Positions 18,158 through 26,785 of a DNA stretch of 49,039 nucleotides are shown here, in pieces (position 1 is the stretch's first letter; every line of letters starts with the position of its first letter). The notes under the pieces are model-generated. The model ran no database searches, was not told the DNA's origin, and saw only the letters and a list, made by a program, of their open reading frames with translations. Made by a program: the position numbers and the translations under genes. The stretch spans positions 1 through 49,039 of the forward strand of contig CAWUIO010000046.1 in NCBI GenBank assembly GCA_963922455.1, read 5' to 3'. Source of the DNA: CAWUIO01 sp963922455 (GTDB lineage Bacteria; Bacteroidota; Bacteroidia; Cytophagales; Microscillaceae).

Positions 18158-18613
18158 TTACAGCAACTCATTCTCAAGGTCCAACTGCTCACTAAGGTAC
18201 TTGATCATTTTATTTTCTTCCTCTCCACTATTTTCGGACGTATTGGCAAAAAGAAACAAGGTATCCAAGATGGTAGCCTTGCTCTCCGGATAAAGTTTTA
18301 GATGCCCTTTAAGGGCACTGATATATTTTTCTTGCCAGAAGTCTAAGTTTTTAACAAGGTACTCAAATTCTCGAATGAAAATCGCTTGTAGCTCGCGGAT
18401 TTTTTTGGTCCCCAAGCCATCTTCAGAAAAGACCTGGGCCAAGCTTTTAGCCAGCTTGGCTAGGTAGATCCGTTCTTGTTCATCCAGCGTACCATCGCTC
18501 AAAATAATGAGAAGGGCCGGAAAAAACTCGGCAAAAAGAGTAAACTGCTCCAGCGTTAAGTTGACTGGCCGATCTCCGATGTATTGTTCGTATAATTCTT
18601 CAATAGAGCTCAT
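18158..18613 (-). CDS. TerB-like small helical protein
   Basis: This 151-residue soluble protein has an all-helical pattern. Its core, FFPALLIILSDGTLDEQERIYLAKLAKSLAQ, resembles the TerB/DjlA-N metal-binding fold, in which an acidic D/E-rich turn follows the first helix. It lies 8 bases downstream of the TerC-like membrane protein and is surely co-transcribed with it. TerB-TerC pairs are associated with metal or stress responses, which is the inferred context. Assignment to TerB is by pattern only. Confidence 0.55.
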   Translation of the reverse strand: MSSIEELYEQYIGDRPVNLTLEQFTLFAEFFPALLIILSDGTLDEQERIYLAKLAKSLAQVFSEDGLGTKKIRELQAIFIREFEYLVKNLDFWQEKYISALKGHLKLYPESKATILDTLFLFANTSENSGEEENKMIKYLSEQLDLENELL

Positions 18614-18621
18614 AATTCATC

Positions 18622-19389
18622 TCATTCTTCTTGGTACTTGCTCTTAAGCTTAACTGGCTCAGACTGTTTTCTTAACCGCATGTTGAGTAACTCAACAAAT
18701 AGTGAGAAGGCCATGGCAAAGTAAATATACCCTTTTGGGATGTGAACTTCCTCCCCATTGACTACAAAAGATTCGGTTACTAAAAGAAAACCAATTAACA
18801 GCAAAAAGGATAGAGCAAGCATTTTTACCGTGGGGTGCTTCTCCACAAAATCACTAATCCCCTTAGCAAAGGCCAGTGTGATGAGCAAAGCTATGATGAC
18901 CGCAACGATCATGATCTCCACTTTATCGGCTAGGCCCACGGCGGTAAGGATCGAATCAAAGGAAAAAACCACATTCAGCAAAACGATTTGTATCAAGGCA
19001 CTCGCAAAAGAAATATTCTTTTTTTTCGCGCCTTGGGTATGAGAGCCTTCCAGTTTCTCATGAATTTCGGTGGTGGCTTTATATAACAAGAAAAGTCCTC
19101 CAATCAACAAGACCGCTCCCTTTTCTGATAATTGAATTTGAATACCTAATATAGTAACGTCGATCAACCAATCTTTTAAGCCGATTAACCAAGAGATAAA
19201 AAGCAAAAGGATAATTCGGGGTATCAGGGCCAAAATTAAACCCCAGTTGCGCGCTCTATCTTGTTGTTTTTCAGGGAGCTTTCCGGCAATAATGGCAATA
19301 AAGACCACATTGTCGATCCCCAAGACCACTTCCATAAAGGTCAGAGAAAACAGACTAATCAAGGCATCACTAGTGAAGAACTGATCCAT
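18622..19389 (-). CDS. TerC-family integral membrane protein
   Basis: This 255-residue protein has about seven membrane helices. The family signature is present twice: near the N-terminus as FMEVVLGIDNVVFIAIIAGKLP and in the middle as LNVVFSFDSILTAVGLAD; the paired acidic residues in these helices are the proposed metal-handling site. Some relatives are manganese exporters that load secreted enzymes or relieve manganese excess; the ion here is not known. A TerB-like gene follows by 8 bases. Confidence 0.88.
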   Translation of the reverse strand: MDQFFTSDALISLFSLTFMEVVLGIDNVVFIAIIAGKLPEKQQDRARNWGLILALIPRIILLLFISWLIGLKDWLIDVTILGIQIQLSEKGAVLLIGGLFLLYKATTEIHEKLEGSHTQGAKKKNISFASALIQIVLLNVVFSFDSILTAVGLADKVEIMIVAVIIALLITLAFAKGISDFVEKHPTVKMLALSFLLLIGFLLVTESFVVNGEEVHIPKGYIYFAMAFSLFVELLNMRLRKQSEPVKLKSKYQEE

Positions 19390-19730
19390 AGTATCCTATT
19401 TTGTTGGTTATCTTGAGGTAAATTTTTTCCAAAGAGCAAAAATCTGAAAAAAACGATAACAACTAAAATAAAATATTCGGAAGCTCTAAATAAATCGTCT
19501 CTTGGCTTTGTTTTTTATGCGAATCACCAGGAAAAGAACCTTTCTTGTAACAAACCCAAAGCCCTAGGGTATGCGTATAATGCAAAAAGGCGGGAAAATC
19601 CCTGAACCCGCCCCTTAAGCAAGACCGTGTATTATTGATTCGTGAAGTAAACTATCTCATTTTTTGAGCGTAAATACCTCGATTACCAATATACAAGGTA
19701 TTCAATTTCTAACTAAAAAATTCTGGAAGC
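19390..19730. other. Intergenic region between divergent terC-like and 19731 genes
   Basis: No gene is seen. The main feature is the hairpin GGCGGG (19589-19594) with CCCGCC (19607-19612). A GTGAAGTAAAC string at 19642-19652 resembles the GAAGTAAAC motif before the genes at 4497 and 7023; with so short a match this may be chance. No exact TAnnTTTG element was seen on either strand. Confidence 0.4.
19584..19612 (-). terminator. Terminator-like hairpin with T-run on the minus strand
   Basis: On the minus strand GGCGGG, a 12-base loop and CCCGCC are followed by TTTTT (plus-strand 19584-19588). The shape is that of a rho-independent terminator, but no minus-strand gene ends here. It could act as an attenuator in the leader of the terC-like gene, whose start codon is at 19389. 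Confidence 0.35.
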
Positions 19731-20480
19731 ATGGCCAATAAGTTACACGAGTTATTAGCGGTCGAACAGGACCGAAAGCACAAAGCCAACCAAGCCATTG
19801 GGGAAGCTAAAAGTATCTTCACCAAAAAAGATACGCATTTTGATGGAATGCTTAAAAAATATGTTGCCCTCGAGGAAGATTCGGAGGAAATTCCCGATGA
19901 GCGAAAGGAAATGGTTTTTACCGTCAAAGAAAAACTAGACGATGTAATCCAGACCATTGTCACCGGGATTGATGCGCATATCTCGAAAGAGGAAACCAAT
20001 ACCACCCCTGAGGCCAAGGCTGAGCTCAAAGTAGATGAGACCGTTTTAGGGACATTTTCGGCCACTGCTTTACTGGCCTTGGAGTCTCACTTGAACAAGA
20101 TCCGGGAAATGTATCAGGCCATTCCAACCTTGGATGCGACCAAAAAGTGGGATTTTTCGGAACAGGAAGGAAATTATAAAACGAGCCCTGAAGTAAAGTT
20201 TCGTAGTGTAAAACGGCCCAAGGTCATCGTTAAATATGAAGCCACCGACAAACACCCGGCCCAGACCGAATTGTTGTATTTAGATTTTCAGGTAGGTAAA
20301 TACGAAACAATCTACTCATCTGGTAAAATACCTCCCGCGAAAAAAGCGGAACTGATTCAAAACATTGATAAGCTCCTAGAAGCCGTCAAAGTGGCCCGTT
20401 CCAAAGCCAATACTGCCGAAGTCCGCAATGTTAACATCGGTCAAAGATTATTTGATTTTATTCACGAAGGGATTATTTAA
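19731..20480 (+). CDS. Conserved protein of unknown function
   Basis: This is a 249-residue soluble protein with no signal peptide or membrane helix. It begins MANKLHELLAVEQDRKHKA, a start I associate with a family of uncharacterised proteins found in several phyla. The N-terminal half is predicted helical and charged; the middle contains ALLALESHLNKIREMYQAIPTLD and W-D-F; the second half (VKRPKVIVKYEATDKHPAQT, LDFQVGKYETI) looks beta-rich; the end is a helix with KVARSKANTAEVRNVNIGQRLFDFI. It stands alone between two long intergenic stretches. I give no function. Confidence 0.7.
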   Translation: MANKLHELLAVEQDRKHKANQAIGEAKSIFTKKDTHFDGMLKKYVALEEDSEEIPDERKEMVFTVKEKLDDVIQTIVTGIDAHISKEETNTTPEAKAELKVDETVLGTFSATALLALESHLNKIREMYQAIPTLDATKKWDFSEQEGNYKTSPEVKFRSVKRPKVIVKYEATDKHPAQTELLYLDFQVGKYETIYSSGKIPPAKKAELIQNIDKLLEAVKVARSKANTAEVRNVNIGQRLFDFIHEGII

Positions 20481-20539
20481 GCCCTTTGCATGAAATTATG
20501 GGGGTAGGTCAAATTGTCCCCATTCACAAAAAATACCTA

Positions 20540-20653
20540 GGGGCTGCCCCGGCCCCTACCCACTTCCCTCCCCGCCGGGTCGGGCTTTCGCTACTCGCTG
20601 CCTTTTCGCGCAAGGCCTACACGAGCTCAAACATGCCGCTCTATCCCTCAGCC
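20540..20653 (-). repeat. Structured intergenic repeat, copy E (short loop)
   Basis: This copy points against the preceding gene. The minus-strand ends are GGCTG and CAGCC. The internal stem is CCCGGC (20548-20553) with GCCGGG (20574-20579). Its loop is only 20 bases, which makes it the shortest copy at 114 bp. The scaffold is the GAGCTCGTGTAGGCC type. Confidence 0.9.
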
Positions 20654-21062
20654 ATGGGCATGCTAGCGTGTGAAGAGGCTCAATGCCCCCTTTTGTTAGT
20701 ATAAGCCTACTTGGTTTTGATAAACTATAGCCTCGGAGATGAAATGTTCTCGAGTGCACAATCGGAGAAACTCTCCCCTAGAATATAGGTCTCATGATAA
20801 ATTGCGGGTGTATGTAGAGAGAGTATGGCTTTATTAGGAAAGAAAAACAAGAAGGAGTGTATTGCCCTACCTGGGTAGTGATAGAAAAAAATTGCAAACA
20901 ATGGCCCGCGCAGAAAGTTGAGTAAATCAAGAAAGGCCTAGGGAATTGGGGCCTGAGGCTCAAATTCTCAAACTTTGTTACGTGCGTTATGTGAGCCAAT
21001 AAATTGAACCAAAAGTCCAGAGATTCCGGGGTGGGTAAAATTTCAATTCCCTCAGGTTTGTT
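20654..21062. other. Intergenic stretch before the polysaccharide locus
   Basis: About 400 bases carry no believable gene. A 104-codon minus-strand frame here spans the gtrA promoter and has no family character. This stretch marks the left border of the polysaccharide locus. Confidence 0.4.
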
Positions 21063-21070
21063 TATCTTTG
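21063..21070 (+). promoter_or_regulatory. Bacteroidota-type promoter TATCTTTG, decides the gtrA start
   Basis: TATCTTTG is an exact TAnnTTTG match 20 bases before the ATG at 21091. A transcript from it would begin inside the longer in-frame ORF starting at 21004, which argues that translation begins at 21091. Confidence 0.6.
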
Positions 21071-21090
21071 GCCAAATTTTTAAATGCCGC

Positions 21091-21525
21091 ATGGAAAAAA
21101 CGCGTTTACTTGATTTTGACTATTGGTTAGAGTTTGCCAGGAGAAAAAACCTATTTCAATTTGTCCGCTTCGCTATGGCCGGGGCTTTTTGTGCCAGTGT
21201 AGAGATATATCTTTTTTATTGGTTGGTCGAAGAATTTGGCGAAAGTAATTTGTACTTTTTTAATTCTATGGCTTTCTCTGTGGCGGTGTTAATCAATTAT
21301 TTTTTGAGCCGCTATTGGGTTTTTCACAGAAGCCGCCATTCGGTCCAGCGAGAGTTTTTAACCTTTGTTTTCATGGCAACGGTAGGTTTGGGCTTAAACT
21401 ACCTAGCGATGAATTTTTTCTGGGAATACTTGGGTATTTACCATTTATATGCAAAAATAATCGCCATTATCCTGGTAGTAGCTTGGAATTTTACAAGCAA
21501 GAAATATATTGTTTTTAGACGATAA
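21091..21525 (+). CDS. GtrA-family membrane protein
   Basis: This 144-residue protein has four hydrophobic helices and the GtrA/DPMS pattern: FQFVRFAMAGAFCASVEIYLFY at the first helix, NYFLSRYWVFH in the middle and the C-terminal WNFTSKKYIVFR. GtrA-like proteins are proposed flippases for polyprenyl-phosphate-linked sugars. The start at 21091 is preferred over the upstream ATG at 21004 because a consensus promoter lies between them and because the length then fits the family. It is the first gene of the polysaccharide locus and may serve the DPM1-like transferase at 25922. Confidence 0.85.
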   Translation: MEKTRLLDFDYWLEFARRKNLFQFVRFAMAGAFCASVEIYLFYWLVEEFGESNLYFFNSMAFSVAVLINYFLSRYWVFHRSRHSVQREFLTFVFMATVGLGLNYLAMNFFWEYLGIYHLYAKIIAIILVVAWNFTSKKYIVFRR

Positions 21526-21703
21526 ATAGCCCGTAGATATATTTTTTTACTATTCGGGTTTTCCTTTGTCGAAGCTGAATATTGTATATGAAGTATTAAA
21601 TCTTTCCAGGAATTATTCCAATATCCGTTCAACTTACCCAGATTATTACAAGTCCATTTTCTTAATTTTTTTAAATTTTCTAATAAAGCCTCTATATTGG
21701 AGT

Positions 21704-21747
21704 GGTCAAACAAAAGGCAAGAAAATGGAGATTCTGCTCTTTTGACC
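21704..21747. promoter_or_regulatory. Inverted repeat and near-consensus promoter before the epimerase pair
   Basis: GGTCAAA (21704-21710) and TTTGACC (21741-21747) form a 7-bp inverted repeat 27 bases before the ATG at 21774. TATATTGG (21693-21700), one mismatch from TAnnTTTG, lies just before it. Together they could be a regulated promoter for the epimerase operon. Confidence 0.3.
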
Positions 21748-21773
21748 AGGCATCCATATTTTAACCAGATAGC

Positions 21774-22844
21774 ATGTCACAAACCATACTTGTAACCGGA
21801 GGTGCCGGCTTTGTCGGTTCTAATCTTTCCATTTCTTTAAAAAAGCATCACCCGGATTATGATGTTTGGGTCTTGGATAATCTGAAACGTAGAGGCTCAG
21901 AACTGAATTTACCCCGACTTCGTGAGCACGGGGTTAACTTTGTTCACGGAGATATCCGTAACCGCGAAGACTTAGAAGGCCTAGGTCAAAAATTTACCCT
22001 CATCATTGAAGCCTCGGCTGAACCATCTGTGATGGCTGGAGTACACGGAAGCCCCGATTACCTGATCAATACCAACCTTTTGGGTACGATCAACTGTCTA
22101 GAACTAGCCCGGAAGTGTGATAGTGGCTTCCTTTTTTTATCAACTAGCAGGGTTTATCCGATTGAAGCCCTTGAATCTATACGGTTTCAAGAAGGGCTTA
22201 CCCGTTTTGAGATAGACCCCGACCAAGTACTTCTCGGGATCTCACAACATGGCATTTCCGAACAATTTCCTTTGGATGGGTATCGTTCGCTTTATGGAGC
22301 AAGTAAATTAGCTTCTGAGCTTATCATACAAGAGTATGCGCACTTCTATCAGTTACCCGCCATCATAAACCGTTGCGGTGTGATTACGGGGCCTTGGCAA
22401 ATGGGTAAAGTAGATCAAGGGGTGATGGTATTGTGGGTAGCCCGCCACTTTTGGCAGAAACCTTTGAAATATATTGGTTACGGCGGTACAGGTAAACAAG
22501 TACGGGATGTTTTGGACGTGCGTGACCTGTTTGATTTGATTGACTATCAGATCCAAAACCTAGAAAAGCACCGGGGGGCCTTGTATAATGTGGGAGGTGG
22601 TCCGGATATTAGCTTTTCCTTGCAAGAGCTAACTCGGGTTTGTGAAGAGCTTAGCGGAAATGTGATAGACATCGGTTCGGAAGTAGAAACCCGGTCGGCC
22701 GATATCCGGATGTACCTGAGCGATAACCGTAAGGTTCACTCAGAAACGGGTTGGCAACCAAAAATAAAGCGTGAGCAAATTATCCAGGATATTTACACCT
22801 GGATAAATGAGCACGAGAGCACCTTGAGACAAATTTTAAATTAA
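21774..22844 (+). CDS. NAD-dependent nucleotide-sugar epimerase (CDP-paratose 2-epimerase-like)
   Basis: This 356-residue extended short-chain dehydrogenase has the NAD-binding TGGAGFVGSN (8-17), GDIRNREDL, the catalytic pair Tyr174/Lys178 in YGASK, and GKQVRDVLDVRDL, the C-terminal substrate-binding signature best known from CDP-paratose (tyvelose) 2-epimerase. It probably makes a nucleotide-activated sugar for the locus. No CDP-glucose pathway genes are in the window, so the exact substrate is open. It is 4 bases from the following epimerase gene and co-transcribed. Confidence 0.8.
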   Translation: MSQTILVTGGAGFVGSNLSISLKKHHPDYDVWVLDNLKRRGSELNLPRLREHGVNFVHGDIRNREDLEGLGQKFTLIIEASAEPSVMAGVHGSPDYLINTNLLGTINCLELARKCDSGFLFLSTSRVYPIEALESIRFQEGLTRFEIDPDQVLLGISQHGISEQFPLDGYRSLYGASKLASELIIQEYAHFYQLPAIINRCGVITGPWQMGKVDQGVMVLWVARHFWQKPLKYIGYGGTGKQVRDVLDVRDLFDLIDYQIQNLEKHRGALYNVGGGPDISFSLQELTRVCEELSGNVIDIGSEVETRSADIRMYLSDNRKVHSETGWQPKIKREQIIQDIYTWINEHESTLRQILN

Positions 22845-22848
22845 AAAT

Positions 22849-23913
22849 ATGAAAATTGCACTTATCACCGGATCAGCTGGCTTGATTGGAAGTGAGGCGG
22901 TCAGTTTCTTTTCAGAAAAGTTTGACCAAGTAGTAGGGATTGATAACAACCTACGACAATATTTTTTTGGAGAAAACGGTTCGGTAGATTGGAACCGTAA
23001 CCGCTTACTGGAAACCTATACTAATTATAAACACCACAGCTGTGACATTAGAGATCTAGAGGCTTTGGATAAGCTGTTTTCGGAGTACGGAAAAGACATT
23101 GCACTCATCGTCCATACGGCGGCCCAGCCCAGCCACGATTGGGCCGCCAAAGAGCCCCTTACCGATTTTACGGTGAATGCTAACGGAACACTCAACTTGC
23201 TCGAGATGACCCGTAAGCACTGCCCAGGCGCGGTATTTATCTTTACTTCTACGAATAAAGTATACGGTGACACGCCTAACCGGCTCCCTCTTAGAGAGTT
23301 AGAAAAACGATGGGAAGTAGATGAAACCCACCCGTATTATGCCGAGGGGATTGATGAACTGATGAGTATTGACCAGAGCAAGCACTCTCTATTTGGGGCC
23401 TCCAAAGTAGCGGCCGATGTTTTGGTGCAAGAGTACGGAAAATACTTTGGTATGCCTACTGGCGTATTTAGAGGAGGCTGCCTTACCGGACCTAATCATT
23501 CAGGCGCACAGCTCCACGGCTTCTTGTCTTATTTGATGAAATGTGCCATTAGTGGTGACCACTATACCATTTTTGGATATAAGGGAAAGCAAGTTCGCGA
23601 TAATATCCATAGCTGGGATTTGGTAAATATGTTTTGGCATTTTTATCAGAAGCCCCAATTGGGTGAGGTATACAATGCAGGAGGGGGCCGCTTCTCTAAC
23701 TGCTCCATGCAAGAAGCCATTGGCATGTGTGAAGAGATTACCGGCAATACCATGAATTATAGCTATTCGGAAGATAACCGGATCGGAGACCACATTTGGT
23801 GGATCAGTGATTTGAGTAAATTTCGTCAGCATTATCCAGAGTGGCATTGGAAGTACCGCCTAGAAGATATTTTAGAGCAAATATTTACGAGTATGCGTGA
23901 GCGGGTAGCTTAG
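22849..23913 (+). CDS. NAD-dependent epimerase, CDP-paratose epimerase-like, with Phe at the catalytic Tyr position
   Basis: This is a 354-residue extended short-chain dehydrogenase. It has TGSAGLIGSE at the nucleotide-binding turn, a CDIRDLEAL segment, FTSTNKVYGD, RGGCLTGPNH and GKQVRDNIHSWDL. At the position of the active-site tyrosine of the Y-x-x-x-K motif it has Phe182 (LFGASK, Lys186). I believe a branch of the family shares this, so it may be a proper variant with another acid/base, or a non-catalytic partner of the preceding enzyme. The 4-base spacing after that gene supports joint action. Confidence 0.78.
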   Translation: MKIALITGSAGLIGSEAVSFFSEKFDQVVGIDNNLRQYFFGENGSVDWNRNRLLETYTNYKHHSCDIRDLEALDKLFSEYGKDIALIVHTAAQPSHDWAAKEPLTDFTVNANGTLNLLEMTRKHCPGAVFIFTSTNKVYGDTPNRLPLRELEKRWEVDETHPYYAEGIDELMSIDQSKHSLFGASKVAADVLVQEYGKYFGMPTGVFRGGCLTGPNHSGAQLHGFLSYLMKCAISGDHYTIFGYKGKQVRDNIHSWDLVNMFWHFYQKPQLGEVYNAGGGRFSNCSMQEAIGMCEEITGNTMNYSYSEDNRIGDHIWWISDLSKFRQHYPEWHWKYRLEDILEQIFTSMRERVA

Positions 23914-23938
23914 CATCGGAGATACTTAATTAAACACC

Positions 23939-25678
23939 ATGGCAATTATCGGCAGGCGTACGGAAATATTCGCACAGGCCGGGCTACTTTTTATTCCTAT
24001 AGTGGCCTATTTTGCCATGGTGTGGCAGTATGCCCAAAACATTCCGCACTGGGATGATTATGACGCGGCTTTGGGTTTTTTAAATACTTTTCTCCAAAGC
24101 GATAGCTGGCTAGACCAAGCAAAGCTTATTGTATCCCAACACAATGAGCACCGGATTGCCTTGACCCGGGTACTTACTTTGCTTACGTATTGGGTCTTGG
24201 GAGAGGCCCATTTTCCGAGCTTGATTTTTTTAGGCAATTTTTTTCTGGCAGGTACGCTTGGGGTGCTGGCATTAATTCATCGCGAGCACTTTAAAGAGCC
24301 CCTAAGGGGTTTGTGGTACTTTATTCCTATCTCTTTTATATTTATCAATTTGCAATTCCACGAGAATACCCTATGGGCTATGGCTTCCCTACAAAATTTT
24401 GGGGTTCTCATGATGGCATTAGGTGCTTTGTACCTTTTAAACAAAGCGCAAGAAGGCATGTACTTTGTGGGAGCGGTCCTTATGGCAGCGGCGGCAGTAT
24501 TTACGAGTGGTAATGGCCTACTCGTTTTGTTGATTGGGGCTTGGATGTTGTGGCGGCCCGGCATTTCGTGGGCCAAGTACTTATGGTGGATTGTGATTAG
24601 CTTGGGCTTATTTGCTTTGTATTTTTGGGCTTACCAAGCCTCTCCCCGGAATATGAGTGTAGCGGCATTAATTGGGTTACACCCTGAATTAGTGTTAAAC
24701 TTTGTTTTGTACTACTTAGGAGCTTGGGCCAGATGTTTTTGGGGGGTTTGGCGATTGATGAGTTTGGTATACGGCTTGGGAGCGGTTTTAGGCATTGTCT
24801 ATCTTTTGTCTATCCGTTATGACCGTAGGTCGCCTTTGTTATTTGGTATCATCCTCTTTATTCTCATGAGTGCCGGCCTTACCGCGATTGGGCGGGCTAG
24901 TGAGAGTCTTGACTCCGTATTTTATTCTCGTTATCGGGTGTATTCGGTTTTGAGTTTGGTGGTATTGTATTGGGTCTTGCTGGACTTATTCCCCCATATT
25001 TTTCAGAGAGCGGGCGTTTGGTATTCTGTGCTTGGGTTTACAATTGGGCTCTATGGGTTGTCTTTTTGGCACGGGCGGCCTTACCTTATTCAACAGAGTT
25101 ATTATTTAAAGTACGGGATGACGGCCTATCAAGCGGGCTTAGGAGAGCCAGGCTTGAGTTATCCGTCTCAAGAGCTGGCGCGATCTATTTTGGAAGAGTC
25201 ACGTAGATTGGGTGTATACGAGCCCCCAAACTTGCCAGAGGAAGAGTTGAATGGCAAAATCGAGGTGGAACTGCCCCAAGAGTCTAAGGGAATTTTAGAT
25301 TATGCCTATGAAGCGCATTTGGATACCTTAGGTAACCTAAGAATTGATCACGGCTGGACTTATTTGAAGGGATATTCTACCTATGGGTCTGAGATTTTTG
25401 TGGTTTTGAGATCGGAAAAGGAATCACTGGTCTTTAAGACGATGCGCGAGTTACGGGCAGATGTAAGTAGGGCCAAGAAAAATCCGGGCCTAGATAACTC
25501 AGGATTTACGTTTTTTTATCCTTGTCGCAAGCTTAAACCAGGCAAATATAGGGTGGGTCTTTACGTGCAGAGTGTATATTGGTTGTTTCCAGGGTGGGTC
25601 CGGGAAGGCTTGGAGTTTGGTAACTATACGGTCGTTATAGATAAATCGGGAGAGGCAAGAGTAGAAAACGCTACCTAA
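23939..25678 (+). CDS. Polytopic membrane protein of the polysaccharide locus, possible GT-C glycosyltransferase
   Basis: This 579-residue protein has about ten to eleven membrane helices in residues 10-390 and a soluble C-terminal domain of about 180 residues. HWDDYDA in the first external loop (about 37-43) resembles the acidic D-x-D/D-D-Y motif of GT-C glycosyltransferases that use lipid-linked sugars. A second acidic stretch is not obvious. No family name is certain. The gene follows the two epimerases by 25 bases. A role in transferring or modifying a lipid-linked sugar is inferred from topology and neighbours. Confidence 0.6.
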   Translation: MAIIGRRTEIFAQAGLLFIPIVAYFAMVWQYAQNIPHWDDYDAALGFLNTFLQSDSWLDQAKLIVSQHNEHRIALTRVLTLLTYWVLGEAHFPSLIFLGNFFLAGTLGVLALIHREHFKEPLRGLWYFIPISFIFINLQFHENTLWAMASLQNFGVLMMALGALYLLNKAQEGMYFVGAVLMAAAAVFTSGNGLLVLLIGAWMLWRPGISWAKYLWWIVISLGLFALYFWAYQASPRNMSVAALIGLHPELVLNFVLYYLGAWARCFWGVWRLMSLVYGLGAVLGIVYLLSIRYDRRSPLLFGIILFILMSAGLTAIGRASESLDSVFYSRYRVYSVLSLVVLYWVLLDLFPHIFQRAGVWYSVLGFTIGLYGLSFWHGRPYLIQQSYYLKYGMTAYQAGLGEPGLSYPSQELARSILEESRRLGVYEPPNLPEEELNGKIEVELPQESKGILDYAYEAHLDTLGNLRIDHGWTYLKGYSTYGSEIFVVLRSEKESLVFKTMRELRADVSRAKKNPGLDNSGFTFFYPCRKLKPGKYRVGLYVQSVYWLFPGWVREGLEFGNYTVVIDKSGEARVENAT

Positions 25679-25696
25679 GCATTTAAAATAAGCACT

Positions 25697-25826
25697 GGCT
25701 GAGGGATAGAGCGGCATGTTTGAGCTCGTGTAGGCCCGGCGGGGAATGGCAGCGAGTAGCGAAAGCCCGACCCTGATGCGTGAGCGGGGAGGATGAGAGG
25801 AGGAGAAACGAATCAGGGGCAGCCCC
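25697..25826 (+). repeat. Structured intergenic repeat, copy F
   Basis: This copy lies inside the polysaccharide locus, 18 bases after the 579-residue membrane protein gene. The closing stem is GGCTG/CAGCC. The internal stem is CCCTGAT (25771-25777) with ATCAGGG (25812-25818), a sequence unlike all other copies yet still paired, which is the clearest single case of compensatory change. The loop is 34 bases. Confidence 0.93.
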
Positions 25827-25921
25827 AAATATTTTTGGATTAGAGGCATCGTTTGGCTAAGTAAATCAGTCTAGTTAAGGAGGCCAATAATTTGTATGAA
25901 ACGTTCAACCTTTTAAAAACT

Positions 25922-26698
25922 ATGAAATTAAGTATTGTAATTCCAGCGTATAATGAGGAAGGATCTATCCGAGAAACGATAACAGCCCTGTTTGAAACAC
26001 TCCGGGATGAGGGAATTGATCACGAGATAGTTGTGACCAATGATAACTCCAAGGATCAAACCGAAGCCATTTTGAAGGAAATGTGTACGTATATCCCGAG
26101 TTTGGTATACTACAATAACAGTGGCCCGAATGGTTTTGGGTTTGCGGTGCGCTATGGTTTGGAGCGTTTTTCTGGAGACTGTGTGGCGGTCTTTATGGCC
26201 GATATGTCGGACGACCCTCAGGATCTGGTCAATTTTTACCGGTGTATGGTCGAGGGTGATTACGATTGTGTTTTTGGTAGCCGGTTTATCAAGGGAGGAA
26301 AAACGATTGATTACCCTTACGTTAAATTGATGATCAACCGTTTGGCTAATTTTATTGTGAGAGTATGCATGGGCATGCGCTACAATGATACAACCAATGC
26401 TTTCAAATTGTATAAACGAGAGACGATGGAAGGCCTTAAGCCTTTTCTTTCGCCACACTTTAACCTGACTTTGGAATTACCCTTGAAAGCTATTGTAAGA
26501 GGGTATACGTATACGGTTTTACCCAATAGTTGGACCAACCGGAAAGCGGGGGTGTCGAAGCTTAAAATTAAAGAGATGGGAAGTAGGTACTTCTTTATTT
26601 TACTGTATTGTTTGATAGAAAAATTCTTCTCACGAGGAGATTATAAAAAGCAGCAGCAAGAGCGTATGGCTAACTTGAAAGCCGAAAAAGCATCCTAG
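25922..26698 (+). CDS. Family-2 glycosyltransferase, DPM1-like (polyprenyl-phosphate glycosyltransferase)
   Basis: From the chosen start the protein begins MKLSIVIPAYNEEGSI, the normal start of this GT-A family. The nucleotide-sugar site is ADMSDDP (DxD region), followed by DCVFGSRFIKGG and the family-typical T-T-N-AFKLY. It resembles dolichol-phosphate mannosyltransferase-like enzymes that load a sugar on polyprenyl phosphate; the GtrA protein of the locus would be a natural partner. A TTG at 25892 preceded by AAGGAGG (25877-25883) would add 10 residues; I prefer the ATG because TAATTTG at 25888-25894 looks like a promoter core. Confidence 0.82.
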   Translation: MKLSIVIPAYNEEGSIRETITALFETLRDEGIDHEIVVTNDNSKDQTEAILKEMCTYIPSLVYYNNSGPNGFGFAVRYGLERFSGDCVAVFMADMSDDPQDLVNFYRCMVEGDYDCVFGSRFIKGGKTIDYPYVKLMINRLANFIVRVCMGMRYNDTTNAFKLYKRETMEGLKPFLSPHFNLTLELPLKAIVRGYTYTVLPNSWTNRKAGVSKLKIKEMGSRYFFILLYCLIEKFFSRGDYKKQQQERMANLKAEKAS

Positions 26699-26785
26699 GG
26701 GTACTTTCAATTAAACCAATAGGGCCAAGAGGCTTCTAATGCACTCAGAAGAAGCTTGAGTTAAACAGGACATTAATACACGGGA

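Noticed and set aside
20486..20704. Short open frame (72 codons) containing VGLSLLAAFSRKAYTSSNMPLYPS
   Set aside because: It is a translation of repeat copy E. The same peptide appears from copies F and G in other contexts, so it reflects the repeat and not a gene.
21004..21090. N-terminal extension of the GtrA-like gene
   Set aside because: A consensus promoter at 21063-21070 lies inside it and the extension does not look like family sequence; ATG at 21091 is preferred.
20778..21092. 104-codon minus-strand frame
   Set aside because: It covers the gtrA promoter and start, has unlikely composition and no recognisable family.
25499..25849. 116-codon minus-strand frame with the same VGLSLLAA peptide
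   Set aside because: It spans repeat F and the antisense of the preceding membrane protein gene.
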